Part shown: positions 1 to 7,612 of the stretch, piece after piece
How positions within the stretch are numbered: the stretch's first letter is position 1
How the letters are laid out: each line of letters opens with the position of its first letter
From: Bacteroidales bacterium UBA4318
Lineage (GTDB): Bacteria > Bacteroidota > Bacteroidia > Bacteroidales > UBA932
DNA: 14,692 nucleotides
Assembly: GCA_002393895.1 (NCBI GenBank)
Contig: DGUE01000124.1
Coordinates: 1-14,692, forward strand
Reading direction: 5' to 3'
Position numbers and translations under genes: made by a program
The notes under the pieces: generated by a model
Databases searched by the model: none
What the model was told of the DNA's origin: nothing
Seen by the model: the letters and a program-made list of their open reading frames with translations, nothing else

Positions 1-85
1 CAGGAATCGCAGGCTTTACACCCGTCTTGCAGGAGACAAGGGCGGACAAAAGGCAAGCCATCGATACTAAACGGGATGTCTTCAT
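1..85 (-). CDS. Lipoprotein, N-terminal fragment (runs off the window)
   Basis: Only the first 28 codons are inside the window. They read as a bacterial lipoprotein signal peptide: a basic start (MKTSR), a short hydrophobic core, and the lipobox L-V-S-C with the lipidated cysteine at residue 19, followed by KTG. The ATG lies 4 bases after the TGA of the upstream YggS-family gene, so it is probably the next gene of the same operon. The mature protein is outside the window, so no function can be given. The call as a secreted lipoprotein is what the sequence shows; membership of the operon is inferred from the spacing. Confidence 0.72.
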   Translation of the reverse strand, partial: MKTSRLVSMACLLSALVSCKTGVKPAIP

Positions 86-89
86 ATGA

Positions 90-746
90 TCAGTATTCTC
101 TATTTCCAAATATTGCAGTCCCTATCCGGACTTCCGTGCTGCCATAACGCACTGCTATAGGCCAGTCATCCGACATGCCAATCGACAGCTGGTCAAATCC
201 TTCCAACTCGGGAAAGCGTTCCCGGCATTCGTCGAAGAGGGCCTTGATCCTGGCAAAATCGGCCGCTATGGCCTCTTCATCATCGGTGTGAGATGCCATT
301 CCCATCAGCCCGCGGAAACGCACGTACGGGAACTCATTTGCCATCTGCAGCACAGCTTTCACTTCGGATGGAGTGAAACCCTGCTTGGTCTCCTCGGCGC
401 CGATATGCACTTCCAGCAGCACGTTTATTACTTTGCCATTCTTTTCCCCCCACGCGTTCACTGCCTCCAGCAGGTGCAGTGTGTCGATAGATTCCACCAG
501 ATAGGCATAGGGCAGCACGAGTTTCAGCTTATTGGTCTGCAGATGCCCTATGAAATGCCACTCGATATCCGGCGGGAGTTGCACGGCCTTGGCGGCGAAC
601 TCCTGCGGACGATTCTCCCCAAAAGCCCTCTGGCCCTCGTTATAGGCTTCCAGAATGGCCTCGAAAGGATGGAATTTGGAAACTGCCACCAGTTTTACCC
701 CTGATGGCAGTTTCTCGATTATCGTTTCCAGATTGTAAGCAATCAT
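90..746 (-). CDS. yggS: YggS/PLPBP-family pyridoxal-phosphate homeostasis protein
   Basis: 218-residue single-domain protein of the YggS/PROSC family, the usual length. These proteins bind pyridoxal 5'-phosphate in an alanine-racemase-like TIM barrel without known enzyme activity and buffer the cellular PLP pool. Visible family motifs: VAVSK with the PLP lysine at K24, FGENRPQE (usual form FGENYVQE), WHFIGHLQTNK, GLMGM, the LSIGMSDDW stretch, and the C-terminal VRIGTAIFG phosphate-binding segment. The ATG overlaps the yidC stop in an ATGA, which fixes the start and implies translational coupling. The protein is cytosolic. The family call is secure; why it sits with yidC is not clear from sequence. 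Confidence 0.95.
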   Translation of the reverse strand: MIAYNLETIIEKLPSGVKLVAVSKFHPFEAILEAYNEGQRAFGENRPQEFAAKAVQLPPDIEWHFIGHLQTNKLKLVLPYAYLVESIDTLHLLEAVNAWGEKNGKVINVLLEVHIGAEETKQGFTPSEVKAVLQMANEFPYVRFRGLMGMASHTDDEEAIAADFARIKALFDECRERFPELEGFDQLSIGMSDDWPIAVRYGSTEVRIGTAIFGNREY

Positions 747-2617
747 CGCTTATTTCTTTGTTGACGCATTTGCTGTTCCTGCATACGCTGTGCTTCCTCA
801 AGCCTCTGCTGCCACTTGCTTTTCTTCACAGGTTTATTCTCAGCGGCGGCCATCCTCGCATAAACCTTTTCGGGTTTCACGGCGAATTTGCGGATTACCC
901 AGATCTCCAGCATGCTGATCAGCTGTGAGAGCAGGTAGTAATAGCTGAGGGCCGCAGACAGGCTGTTGCAGATGAAGAACATCATGATTGGCATCATCCA
1001 CTTGCTCATGAACTGCATGCTCTGCGCATTGGGATCATTCGCGGTTGCCTGTCCGCTCATGGTCATCTTGCTGTAAATCCACATGGTAACGGCCATCAGC
1101 AGGGCGAAGAGAGAGAGGTGATCACCTATCAGCGGCACCCTGTGCCCGAACTCCACGATTGCATCGTAGGTCGAAAGGTCGTGTGCCCAGAGGAAGGGCT
1201 GCTGACGCAGCTCGATGGATGCAGGGAAGAAGCGGAACATAGCCCAGAGTATAGGGAAGGTGAGCAGCATGGGCAGACATCCTCCCATAGGATTTGCTCC
1301 GGCCTTGTTATACAGGGCCATGGTGGCCTGCTGCTTCTTCATCGCATCTTCCTGCTTGGGATACTTGGCATTTATCTTTTCGATTTCCGGCTTGAGGATA
1401 GCCATGATGGCAGATGACGCGTAAGACTTGTAGGTAAGCGGGAGCACCACAAGCTTGATCACGATAGTCATCAGGAGAATGATCAGGCCGAAATTGGAGA
1501 TGAAGCGATGGAAGAAGTCGAACAGAGGGATGATGACGTACTTTGTGAACCAGCCCACAAGCGAGCCGCCCAGAGGGATAACCTTCTCGTATTTCTGCCC
1601 GTATTCACGCAGGGTCTTGTAATGATTGGGCCCCAGGTACATTTCGAAGGGGATGACATTATCCTGCCCCGGGCGATAATCCGCACGCATCCTGGCCGTG
1701 CAGGCCATAAGGTTGTGGGATTCATCTTCCTGAGGGAAGAAAGAAATGTCGAAGGCTCCGGAGGCAAACTGATTCTTCGCACGGAAGATGGCAGAGAAGA
1801 ACTGCTGCTGGAAAGCAAACCAGCTGACCTTGGAATCTACGCGCTTGTTGCCGTTACGGCTGCGGCCGATCTCCGTAGGCTTCTTGTCCCCTTCCTGGTA
1901 GAAATCAAGCTTGGAGTACTGAGCCTCGTTCTTGTAGCCTTTCTCCATACGGGGGATGATCATCGAGTAGTCTATGTCGACAGACGAGACATTGCGGGGA
2001 ATACTGTTCATCCCGATGAATGACAGGGTGTTATCCACCATGTAGGACCCGGCCTTGAGGGAATAGCTCTGCTCGATGTAGCCGCCATCCGAAAACGGAA
2101 GACGGAAAACAACGGAACTGTCGCTCTGAGCGGCAATCTGGAAGTTGAAGTCCTTGGTCTGGATGAACTCTCCGGTGTAGACACTTACGGAATACGACGC
2201 AGCACCGTCCTTAAAGATATACAGTGCCGTGCTGTCATAGTTGAAATAGTCCTTCACGAGCACTCCGTAAGGCTGGGCGCCTTTGGTCGTGAGAGTGAGG
2301 GCAATCTTGTCATTCTCCAGAGTCACCAGGGATGCTTCGGCGTTGTGGGCCGCTTCAAGGGCTGCATCTTTGTAGATGGGCTCTTTAGCTTCGCCCGATA
2401 AGGCAGGGGCCGCAGAAGATTCACCTATGGAAGCATCAGGGCTTGCCGGCACAACGGTAATAACCGTATCCCCCGCTGCAATGCGCTGGGCGAGGGCTAT
2501 TGAATCCTGTTGTGCCTGAAGGGCAGCCGCCTTGCGGGCTTGTCTGGACTGATAAAAAGTGAAGCCGAATAAAATGACGGCAATGAGAATAAAACCAGTT
2601 ACTGAATTCTTATCCAT
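743..2617 (-). CDS. yidC: Membrane protein insertase YidC
   Basis: 624-residue YidC/Oxa1 insertase, which places inner-membrane proteins into the bilayer alone or with SecYEG. Layout: N-terminal transmembrane helix (about residues 6-23), a large periplasmic beta domain (about 60-350), then the conserved insertase domain (about 355-575) beginning GWFTKYVIIPLFDFFHRF, with the cytosolic helical hairpin rich in Lys/Glu and the GGCLPMLLTFPILWAMFRFF segment. The basic groove residue that is Arg in E. coli aligns with Lys here (IVIKLVVLPLTYKSYAS). The C-terminal tail of about 45 residues is strongly basic and Gln-rich, a type of tail thought to touch ribosomes. It starts 2 bases after the DUF349 gene stop and overlaps yggS by 4 bases. 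I do not see the CTP synthase gene that I remember often lying beside yidC in this phylum. Confidence 0.97.
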   Translation of the reverse strand: MDKNSVTGFILIAVILFGFTFYQSRQARKAAALQAQQDSIALAQRIAAGDTVITVVPASPDASIGESSAAPALSGEAKEPIYKDAALEAAHNAEASLVTLENDKIALTLTTKGAQPYGVLVKDYFNYDSTALYIFKDGAASYSVSVYTGEFIQTKDFNFQIAAQSDSSVVFRLPFSDGGYIEQSYSLKAGSYMVDNTLSFIGMNSIPRNVSSVDIDYSMIIPRMEKGYKNEAQYSKLDFYQEGDKKPTEIGRSRNGNKRVDSKVSWFAFQQQFFSAIFRAKNQFASGAFDISFFPQEDESHNLMACTARMRADYRPGQDNVIPFEMYLGPNHYKTLREYGQKYEKVIPLGGSLVGWFTKYVIIPLFDFFHRFISNFGLIILLMTIVIKLVVLPLTYKSYASSAIMAILKPEIEKINAKYPKQEDAMKKQQATMALYNKAGANPMGGCLPMLLTFPILWAMFRFFPASIELRQQPFLWAHDLSTYDAIVEFGHRVPLIGDHLSLFALLMAVTMWIYSKMTMSGQATANDPNAQSMQFMSKWMMPIMMFFICNSLSAALSYYYLLSQLISMLEIWVIRKFAVKPEKVYARMAAAENKPVKKSKWQQRLEEAQRMQEQQMRQQRNKR

Positions 2618-2619
2618 TA

Positions 2620-4302
2620 TTATTCACCCTCCTCTTCCTTGCGGATTTTCTCTTCAAGCTTGTGCAACTCTTCCTTGGCCTTGTTGATCTTAGTCTGCAT
2701 CTGCTTGATCAGGGCCTCGGAATTCTTGGATGCTGCAAAGAAGCCGATGTTGTTCTCGAAGGTCTCGATTTCCTGCTGCAGGGACTTGTACTGCTGGATG
2801 AGACCGTCCTTGGCGCTACGCTCTCCACGGGCCTTGGATGCTCTGGGGAACTTTTCCTGCATAGCCTCGCGGTATGCGGACTGGATACTCTCTTTCTCCT
2901 TGAAGGGAACGAATCCGATAGCCTGGAATTCATCGGCAAACTTCTTGGCAGCAGCCTGGTTGGCCTCTGCATCTTCCACGGGCACATATGCCTTGATGTC
3001 CTCGATAATCTTCTTCTTGGCCTTCAGGTTGGCAAAGAAGTTATTCTCGGATCCGCCATTCTTGTCGCGCTCTGCAAAGAACTCGTCGCAAGCGGCACGG
3101 AACTGCTTCCAAAGCTGTTCACTCTTCTTGCGGGGAACTGCACCAATTTCCTTCCACTGCTTCTGGAGCTCAATGAACTTCTCGGTGGTCTTCTTCCACT
3201 CGGTGCTGCTCTTCAGCTCTTCGGCCAATTTGATGATTCCGAGTTTCTTTTCAACATTGGCCTCCATCTCACCGCGATACTTGGAATAGTATTCGCGCTT
3301 GCGGCCATAGAAAGAATCGCACGCGGCGCGGAAACGGTCGTATATCTTCTGGTTATCTTTCTTGGTTGCAAAACCAATCTTGCGCCATTCAGCCTGAATG
3401 GCCTCGATTTCTTTAGCGAAAGCGTTCCACTCATCGGAACTCCTGACCTCGCGGGCAGCAATTTCTTCCACCTTTTCGCAAAGAGCTTCCTTTGCAGCCA
3501 GGTTTTCTTTCTGCTTGCCTTTAAGCTCTTCGAAATGAGCCTGATAACGCTTGTTGATCACGGCTGTGGCAGCCTGGAAACGGGACCAGATGCTCTCACG
3601 GAACTCTTTGGCGACAGGGCCGAACTCCTTCCACTGCTCATGCAGCTTCTGAAGCTCGTTGAACGCACTAACTATATTCTCGTTCTCAGCAAGCTTTTCG
3701 GCCGCTTCGCAGAACTTCTCCTTTACTTCCATATTCTTCTGGAAGTCCAGATCCCGAAGCTCGCGGTTGATCTTGACCTTGTCGTAGAAACGCTCTACAT
3801 TGAACTGATATGTGCTGTTTATATCGCGGAAGGCTGTTGCAGGCACGGGACCCACAGCACGCCACTTGTCCTGGATTTCACGGAAAGCGGGGAAAGATGC
3901 GCTCACATCTTCCTGGGCGTCCACAAGCTGCTTGAGCTCCTCGATAATAGCTTTTTTCTTTTCCAGATTTTCTTCTTTCAGTGCATCCTGCTCCTTATTG
4001 TACTCAGCCCTTTCACGCTTGTAGTCGGCATAGATGCCTTTGAAGTTCTCTTCGACTTCGACGAATGCATCTGCCGCTTCACCGGCTTCGCTCTTGAGTT
4101 TGCCAAGGAGTTTGTAGAATGCAGACTTGATGGATTCAGCTTCTTTGCTCCGGCTCATGCGGTCGGCGCTTTCCATCAGGCTTTTGAATACATCCGAGAG
4201 TTCGGACAGGGTTTTATCGGCCAGATTGACCTCTTCTGCGGCCTCCGGCGCAACCACGGGCTGTTCTTCCAGAACTTCGGGGTTTTTGATTTCTTCGCTC
4301 AT
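2620..4302 (-). CDS. DUF349 repeat protein, coiled-coil
   Basis: 560-residue highly charged protein rich in Lys, Glu and Ala, predicted helical and cytosolic, with no signal peptide or membrane segment. It contains five copies of the DUF349 repeat. The signature aromatic of each copy falls at W147, W224, W306, W383 and F459, a spacing of 76-82 residues, in the pattern W-K/R-x-[IVF]-G-x-[VA]. It is followed by a basic stretch and a helix such as WKQFRAACDEFF. The fifth copy is degenerate, with W replaced by F. The C-terminus (about 500-557) is a coiled coil. DUF349 proteins are widespread in Bacteroidetes and their biochemical role is, to my knowledge, not established. First gene of a minus-strand operon, ending 2 bases before yidC; a TAnnTTTG promoter lies about 30 bases upstream of its ATG. 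Confidence 0.9.
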   Translation of the reverse strand: MSEEIKNPEVLEEQPVVAPEAAEEVNLADKTLSELSDVFKSLMESADRMSRSKEAESIKSAFYKLLGKLKSEAGEAADAFVEVEENFKGIYADYKRERAEYNKEQDALKEENLEKKKAIIEELKQLVDAQEDVSASFPAFREIQDKWRAVGPVPATAFRDINSTYQFNVERFYDKVKINRELRDLDFQKNMEVKEKFCEAAEKLAENENIVSAFNELQKLHEQWKEFGPVAKEFRESIWSRFQAATAVINKRYQAHFEELKGKQKENLAAKEALCEKVEEIAAREVRSSDEWNAFAKEIEAIQAEWRKIGFATKKDNQKIYDRFRAACDSFYGRKREYYSKYRGEMEANVEKKLGIIKLAEELKSSTEWKKTTEKFIELQKQWKEIGAVPRKKSEQLWKQFRAACDEFFAERDKNGGSENNFFANLKAKKKIIEDIKAYVPVEDAEANQAAAKKFADEFQAIGFVPFKEKESIQSAYREAMQEKFPRASKARGERSAKDGLIQQYKSLQQEIETFENNIGFFAASKNSEALIKQMQTKINKAKEELHKLEEKIRKEEEGE

Positions 4303-4331
4303 AGTAGAGAGTTAAATATATTAATAGCTTA

Positions 4332-4339
4332 CAAATATA
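4332..4339 (-). promoter_or_regulatory. -7 box TATATTTG for the DUF349-yidC operon
   Basis: Perfect match to the Bacteroidetes -7 consensus TAnnTTTG on the minus strand, about 30 bases before the ATG. A weak TTTTC lies about 20 bases upstream, where a -33 element is expected. The trmD box sits 12 bases away on the other strand, so the two promoters overlap in a 75-base divergent gap. Confidence 0.6.
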
Positions 4340-4350
4340 ATGATTTTTGG

Positions 4351-4358
4351 TAACTTTG
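4351..4358 (+). promoter_or_regulatory. -7 box TAACTTTG for trmD
   Basis: Match to TAnnTTTG 20 bases before the trmD ATG, giving an expected 5' leader of only about 12 bases. No good -33 element is visible. It faces away from the DUF349 operon promoter. Confidence 0.55.
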
Positions 4359-4377
4359 CGAAAATAATGGACAATCT

Positions 4378-5055
4378 ATGAGAATCGACATCATAAGCGC
4401 TGTGCCCGAGCTGCTGGAAAGCCCTCTGAGTCACTCGATTGTGGGCCGCGCAATCAAAAAAGGACTGGTGGAAATCCATGTGCACAACCTGCGTAAATAC
4501 GGTCTGGGTCCGCGCAAGAATATAGACGACTATTCCTATGGCGGAGATGCCGGCATGGTGCTGATGGTAGAACCTGTCTACAGGATGATAGAAGAGCTTC
4601 GCGCCGAGCGCGAATACGACGAGGTGATCTACATGTCGCCGGACGGCGAGATCCTGAACCAGGGCATCTCCAATGAACTGTCCCTGAAGGAGAACATCAT
4701 AATCCTCTGCGGGCACTACAAAGGCATAGACCACCGTATTCGCGAGCATCTCATCACCCGGGAGATTTCAGTGGGTGACTATGTCGTGAGCGGAGGAGAG
4801 ATTCCTGCCGCGCTGCTTGCGGATTCAATAGTGCGTCTCATCCCCGGAGCGCTGACCGACGAGACCTCTGCTCTAAGCGACAGTTTTCAGGATGGCCTGG
4901 TCTCCCCTCCCGTCTATACCAGGCCTGCAGAGTTCAACGGCTGGAAAGTGCCCGATGTGCTGCTCAGCGGCAATCCCAAATTGATACGCGCCTGGCAGGA
5001 TGAACAGGCCCTGGAGCGCACCAGAGCCCTGCGTCCAGGCCTACTGGATGAATAG
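4378..5055 (+). CDS. trmD: tRNA (guanine-N1)-methyltransferase TrmD
   Basis: 225-residue SPOUT-class enzyme that uses S-adenosylmethionine to methylate N1 of G37, next to the anticodon, which prevents +1 frameshifting. Visible motifs: N-terminal [21 protein letters not shown], the [14 protein letters not shown] loop that binds tRNA/SAM, the knot segments [12 protein letters not shown] and [15 protein letters not shown], and the catalytic-region motif [15 protein letters not shown]. Length is near the usual 220-250. The gene is alone on the plus strand here and is not in the rpsP-rimM-trmD-rplS cluster known from many other bacteria. A four-codon ATG-led frame overlaps its start (see findings). 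Confidence 0.97.
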   Translation: MRIDIISAVPELLESPLSHSIVGRAIKKGLVEIHVHNLRKYGLGPRKNIDDYSYGGDAGMVLMVEPVYRMIEELRAEREYDEVIYMSPDGEILNQGISNELSLKENIIILCGHYKGIDHRIREHLITREISVGDYVVSGGEIPAALLADSIVRLIPGALTDETSALSDSFQDGLVSPPVYTRPAEFNGWKVPDVLLSGNPKLIRAWQDEQALERTRALRPGLLDE

Positions 5056-5111
5056 TTATTAAAATATTTTAAAATGTTGATAACTTTTTAATAAATAATT
5101 TGCATTTTTTG

Positions 5112-5142
5112 CTTGCAGAATAAAAAACTTGGCTTATATTTG
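5112..5142 (+). promoter_or_regulatory. Promoter of the candidate small RNA
   Basis: CTTG at 5112-5115, a 19-base spacer, then TATATTTG at 5135-5142, followed by CAGCG. This is the best two-part match in the window to the Bacteroidetes promoter (-33 TTTG, -7 TAnnTTTG). It points away from trmD into a region with no reading frame and then the 3' end of a minus-strand gene, so its product should be a short untranslated RNA. Confidence 0.6.
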
Positions 5143-5147
5143 CAGCG

Positions 5148-5250
5148 TGATTTAGAAACAACAACTTCTAACCAACAATAATTAACCTTCTTATAAAGGT
5201 AATACACTACTAACTAACCGTCAAGACCCGCTGCGACAGCGGGTCTTGGT
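5148..5250 (+). ncRNA. Candidate small RNA between trmD and the receptor gene
   Basis: Predicted transcript of about 100 bases starting just after the TATATTTG box and ending at a strong hairpin. It has an unpaired A/C-rich 5' part (with AACAACAACTTCTAACC), a first hairpin at 5181-5203 (ATTA-A-CCTT pairing with AAGG-TAAT, one bulged A, 6-base loop), a single-stranded CTACTAACTAACC segment that resembles the 5' part, and the 12-pair hairpin at 5222-5248. There is no ATG between 5143 and 5250 on the plus strand. I do not recognise the family. The alternative is that the hairpin only ends trmD and the receptor transcripts and the promoter is spurious. The 5' end is estimated. Confidence 0.45.
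5222..5248. terminator. Strong hairpin, possible bidirectional terminator
   Basis: CAAGACCCGCTG, loop CGA, CAGCGGGTCTTG: 12 perfect base pairs, extendable by two G-T pairs. On the minus strand it begins 22 bases after the stop of the TonB-dependent receptor, the right place for that gene's terminator; on the plus strand it would end the candidate small RNA or trmD. Neither side has a clean U-run, so intrinsic termination is plausible but not certain. Confidence 0.6.
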
Positions 5251-5270
5251 CGTATATATGTGCATACCGG

Positions 5271-7481
5271 CTAGAACTCCAGGCGAAGCTTTACACTGAA
5301 GTTGCGGAGAGCCTGGGGGAAGAGCCCTTCCTCAATGTACTCGGGCGAGCCATCTGCAAAGAGAGCCCTGTACACCCAGGCATCGGCATAATAATCCCTG
5401 TTGAGCAGGTTGTTGCAGTAGGCACCAATCGTCATCCTGCCTTTCCACAGGTTCATGCCATACTCGGCATTGCAGTCCATCACATAGTATGCAGGGATGC
5501 AAAGATCGTCATTCTGGGTGTTATCCCAGTATTGCCTGCCAACATACTTGCACGTGAGTCCAAGAGTGAAATCGCGGCTGCTGAACGGTTTGAATGACAC
5601 ACCGGCCATCCCGGTGCATGAAGGGGACATCAGCATCGTGACGGTGCCGCAGTCCACCTTTGTCTTTCCAATGAACTTCCAATTGGTCTGGTCGTCATTG
5701 GTATCCTCGTAATAGCTGTAATCTTTGATCTTGTTCGTGCTCAGGGTCAGATTCCCGACGAGGGACATCCACTTCGCAGGCCTCCAGGATGCACTGAGCT
5801 CCACTCCCCTCCGCCAGCTGCGGTCGACATTCTCTTTGATAGCATAACCGCTGCTGCTGAGTTTGCCGGTTTCCAGAAGCATGTCCTTGTATTCCATCGA
5901 ATACAGGTTCAAGCAAGCGGTTAAGGCAGGCAGGCTGAGTTCATAGCCGACTTCCGTATCATACATGCGCTCCGGTCTAAGTGTCACCTCAGCGTCCTGG
6001 CCGGCTGCATGCAGGGCGTTCACCGACTCAATCTGCTCCTTGAGATCGCTGCGTCCCGGCTCCCGGTGCCCTATGGCAAAGGACATGTACGCTTTGTGGG
6101 CACCCCATCTGCCGGTGAGACCGGCACGGGGGTTAAGGAAGTTCCAGGCAGTATCATAAGCAAGATCCGAGAACTCATCGTCCAACCCTTTCATTTTCAA
6201 TGTCACCAGGCGGTACTGGAGCTCTGCATATCCGGTGAGCCAGGAAGCCATAGCATACTCTCCGCGCAGGAAGGCCGTAATCTCACGCTTGCGGCTATCG
6301 TTCCGGTACCATTCGAAATCGCGGTCCCCGTTCACGCTTTCCCACAGCACCTTTCCAAAATGATTACCAAGGTAGTCAGCAAGATAGAGACCTCCTGCCG
6401 CATTCACCCGGTCGGACTTGTATTTCAGAGTGGTATTCAGAACCGCATAGCCGTTATCCATCAGCTTTTGAGTCACGAAATCAGCTTTTCCGGAAGCATC
6501 TATCCCATACTTGCTGAATTTCTTGTCCGCTTTGTACTGCTCATAATACCCATCACCCTTGGTATAATTGAGAGTTGTGCTCCAGAACAGCCCGCCTTCG
6601 AACTGATGGGTATAGTTGAGTTGATAATGGGTCTGGATGTAATTGTCCGACTCATTATCATAGTAGCATACATTTCCGTCGGCATCTTTATACTTCCCGG
6701 CAGGGTTGTAAGTCCGGTCCTCGGCCATTTTGGATGCGGGAATCCCCTCCCAGGTAATGCCGGTATGCTGTTTCCCATGGAGGAGGGTGAACTTGACGGA
6801 ATTGTTTCCATGCATCCAGCCAGCCACTCCCATGAGTGAATACACATCGGCCCAGGCATTACGGATATAGCCACCGGTATTCCCTGCAGAAAAGGCGATG
6901 TTGGCATAGAAACCATTACTCACAAAACCGCTTCCGGCAACGACGGAGAGGGTTCCGGTATTAAAGGAACCGCCACCAAGTTCAAGAGTGGAATACGGCT
7001 TTGGCGACACATATGCAGTGCTCATGTTTATGCTGGCACCGAATGCCCCGGCACCATTGGCGGATGTTCCCAGGCCACGCTGCAACTGCACGCTCCCCAG
7101 AATGCTGCTAAGCGCCGGGATATTCACCCAGAACACCTCCTGCGACTCACTGTCATTGAGAGTAATGCCATTAAGAGTGACATTGATCTGCGACCCTTTG
7201 GAGCCGCGGACTGTCAGCTTTGAGTACCCGAGCCCGGTGCCGCCTTCATTAGTGCTGACGACTGACGGCTGCAGGCCAAGAATCATGGGGAGGGATTTGG
7301 AAGGCGCCGCCCCCCGGAGTTCTTCCCTTTGAACCGTAGTGTAGGTGACAGGAGTATTGCGTCCCGCACGCGACACCGTCACCACTACGCTGTCCAACTG
7401 TTCCGACTTTTCACTTTGCTGTGCGTTTGCACCCAGGCAGATGCAGCAAAGAACTGCTGCAGAAATAAAAAAACCTCGCAT
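5271..7481 (-). CDS. TonB-dependent outer-membrane receptor, predicted thiamine transporter
   Basis: 736-residue outer-membrane beta-barrel receptor driven by TonB. Signal peptide of 20 residues ending ANA, cleaved before QQ. A TonB-box-like DSVVVTVS follows at 30-37. The plug domain (about 45-155) carries LTVRGSKGSQINVTLNGI and the usual QRGLGTSANGAGAFGASINM end. The rest is barrel, ending in a C-terminal aromatic strand (LRNFSVKLRLEF). It lacks the N-terminal carboxypeptidase-like domain of SusC-type receptors, so it fits a small-molecule receptor. The substrate is inferred from the TPP riboswitch in its leader: TPP-controlled receptors in Bacteroidetes are predicted or shown to import thiamine. 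No pnuT-type transporter or thiamine pyrophosphokinase gene adjoins it. The barrel family is certain; thiamine rather than a precursor is inference. Confidence 0.9.
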   Translation of the reverse strand: MRGFFISAAVLCCICLGANAQQSEKSEQLDSVVVTVSRAGRNTPVTYTTVQREELRGAAPSKSLPMILGLQPSVVSTNEGGTGLGYSKLTVRGSKGSQINVTLNGITLNDSESQEVFWVNIPALSSILGSVQLQRGLGTSANGAGAFGASINMSTAYVSPKPYSTLELGGGSFNTGTLSVVAGSGFVSNGFYANIAFSAGNTGGYIRNAWADVYSLMGVAGWMHGNNSVKFTLLHGKQHTGITWEGIPASKMAEDRTYNPAGKYKDADGNVCYYDNESDNYIQTHYQLNYTHQFEGGLFWSTTLNYTKGDGYYEQYKADKKFSKYGIDASGKADFVTQKLMDNGYAVLNTTLKYKSDRVNAAGGLYLADYLGNHFGKVLWESVNGDRDFEWYRNDSRKREITAFLRGEYAMASWLTGYAELQYRLVTLKMKGLDDEFSDLAYDTAWNFLNPRAGLTGRWGAHKAYMSFAIGHREPGRSDLKEQIESVNALHAAGQDAEVTLRPERMYDTEVGYELSLPALTACLNLYSMEYKDMLLETGKLSSSGYAIKENVDRSWRRGVELSASWRPAKWMSLVGNLTLSTNKIKDYSYYEDTNDDQTNWKFIGKTKVDCGTVTMLMSPSCTGMAGVSFKPFSSRDFTLGLTCKYVGRQYWDNTQNDDLCIPAYYVMDCNAEYGMNLWKGRMTIGAYCNNLLNRDYYADAWVYRALFADGSPEYIEEGLFPQALRNFSVKLRLEF

Positions 7482-7518
7482 AATTATAACAATTAATGCA
7501 AGGGGCTGATGAAGATTA

Positions 7519-7597
7519 TGCTTCCCTTCGGCAGTATTAGCTGCATCAGGTTCAATGGGTATAATCTCAACTCCATGTATTGGAGTACCCCCGCGTG
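7519..7597 (-). promoter_or_regulatory. TPP (THI-box) riboswitch
   Basis: Minus-strand RNA with all the conserved TPP aptamer parts in order: GCGGGGGTACTCC, hairpin P3 (ACTCC with GGAGT, 7570-7586), the UUGAGA junction (consensus CUGAGA), TATACCC, then GAACCTGATG, P5 (GCAG with CTGC), the CTAATAC loop segment and closing GAAGGGAAGC. It binds thiamine pyrophosphate and normally represses the downstream gene. Between the aptamer and the ATG (7482-7518) there is no terminator hairpin with a U-run, so control at translation is likelier. A CCCCTT at 7500-7505 could pair with the AAGGG of the aptamer's closing strand as an alternative fold. Confidence 0.95.
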
Positions 7598-7600
7598 GTG

Positions 7601-7608
7601 CAAAGATA
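7601..7608 (-). promoter_or_regulatory. -7 box TATCTTTG for the riboswitch-receptor transcript
   Basis: Perfect TAnnTTTG on the minus strand just before the aptamer and 4 bases after the stop of the glutaminyl cyclase gene. It implies that the riboswitch transcript starts on its own, with a leader of about 115 bases. No clear -33 element is seen; that position would lie inside the cyclase coding region. Confidence 0.65.
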
Positions 7609-7612
7609 GCAA

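Noticed and set aside
1118..2023. Several plus-strand frames opposite yidC
   Set aside because: No family resemblance and all lie within the well-supported yidC gene on the other strand.
2662..4353. 563-codon open frame on the plus strand opposite the DUF349 gene
   Set aside because: Its sequence is Leu/Phe-rich low-complexity of the kind produced by reading a Lys/Glu/Ala-rich coiled-coil gene backwards. The DUF349 repeats on the minus strand explain the region fully.
5051..5110. AT-rich stretch after trmD as a possible origin or attachment site
   Set aside because: No repeated boxes, direct repeats or tRNA end are visible; it looks like ordinary AT-rich promoter-upstream DNA.
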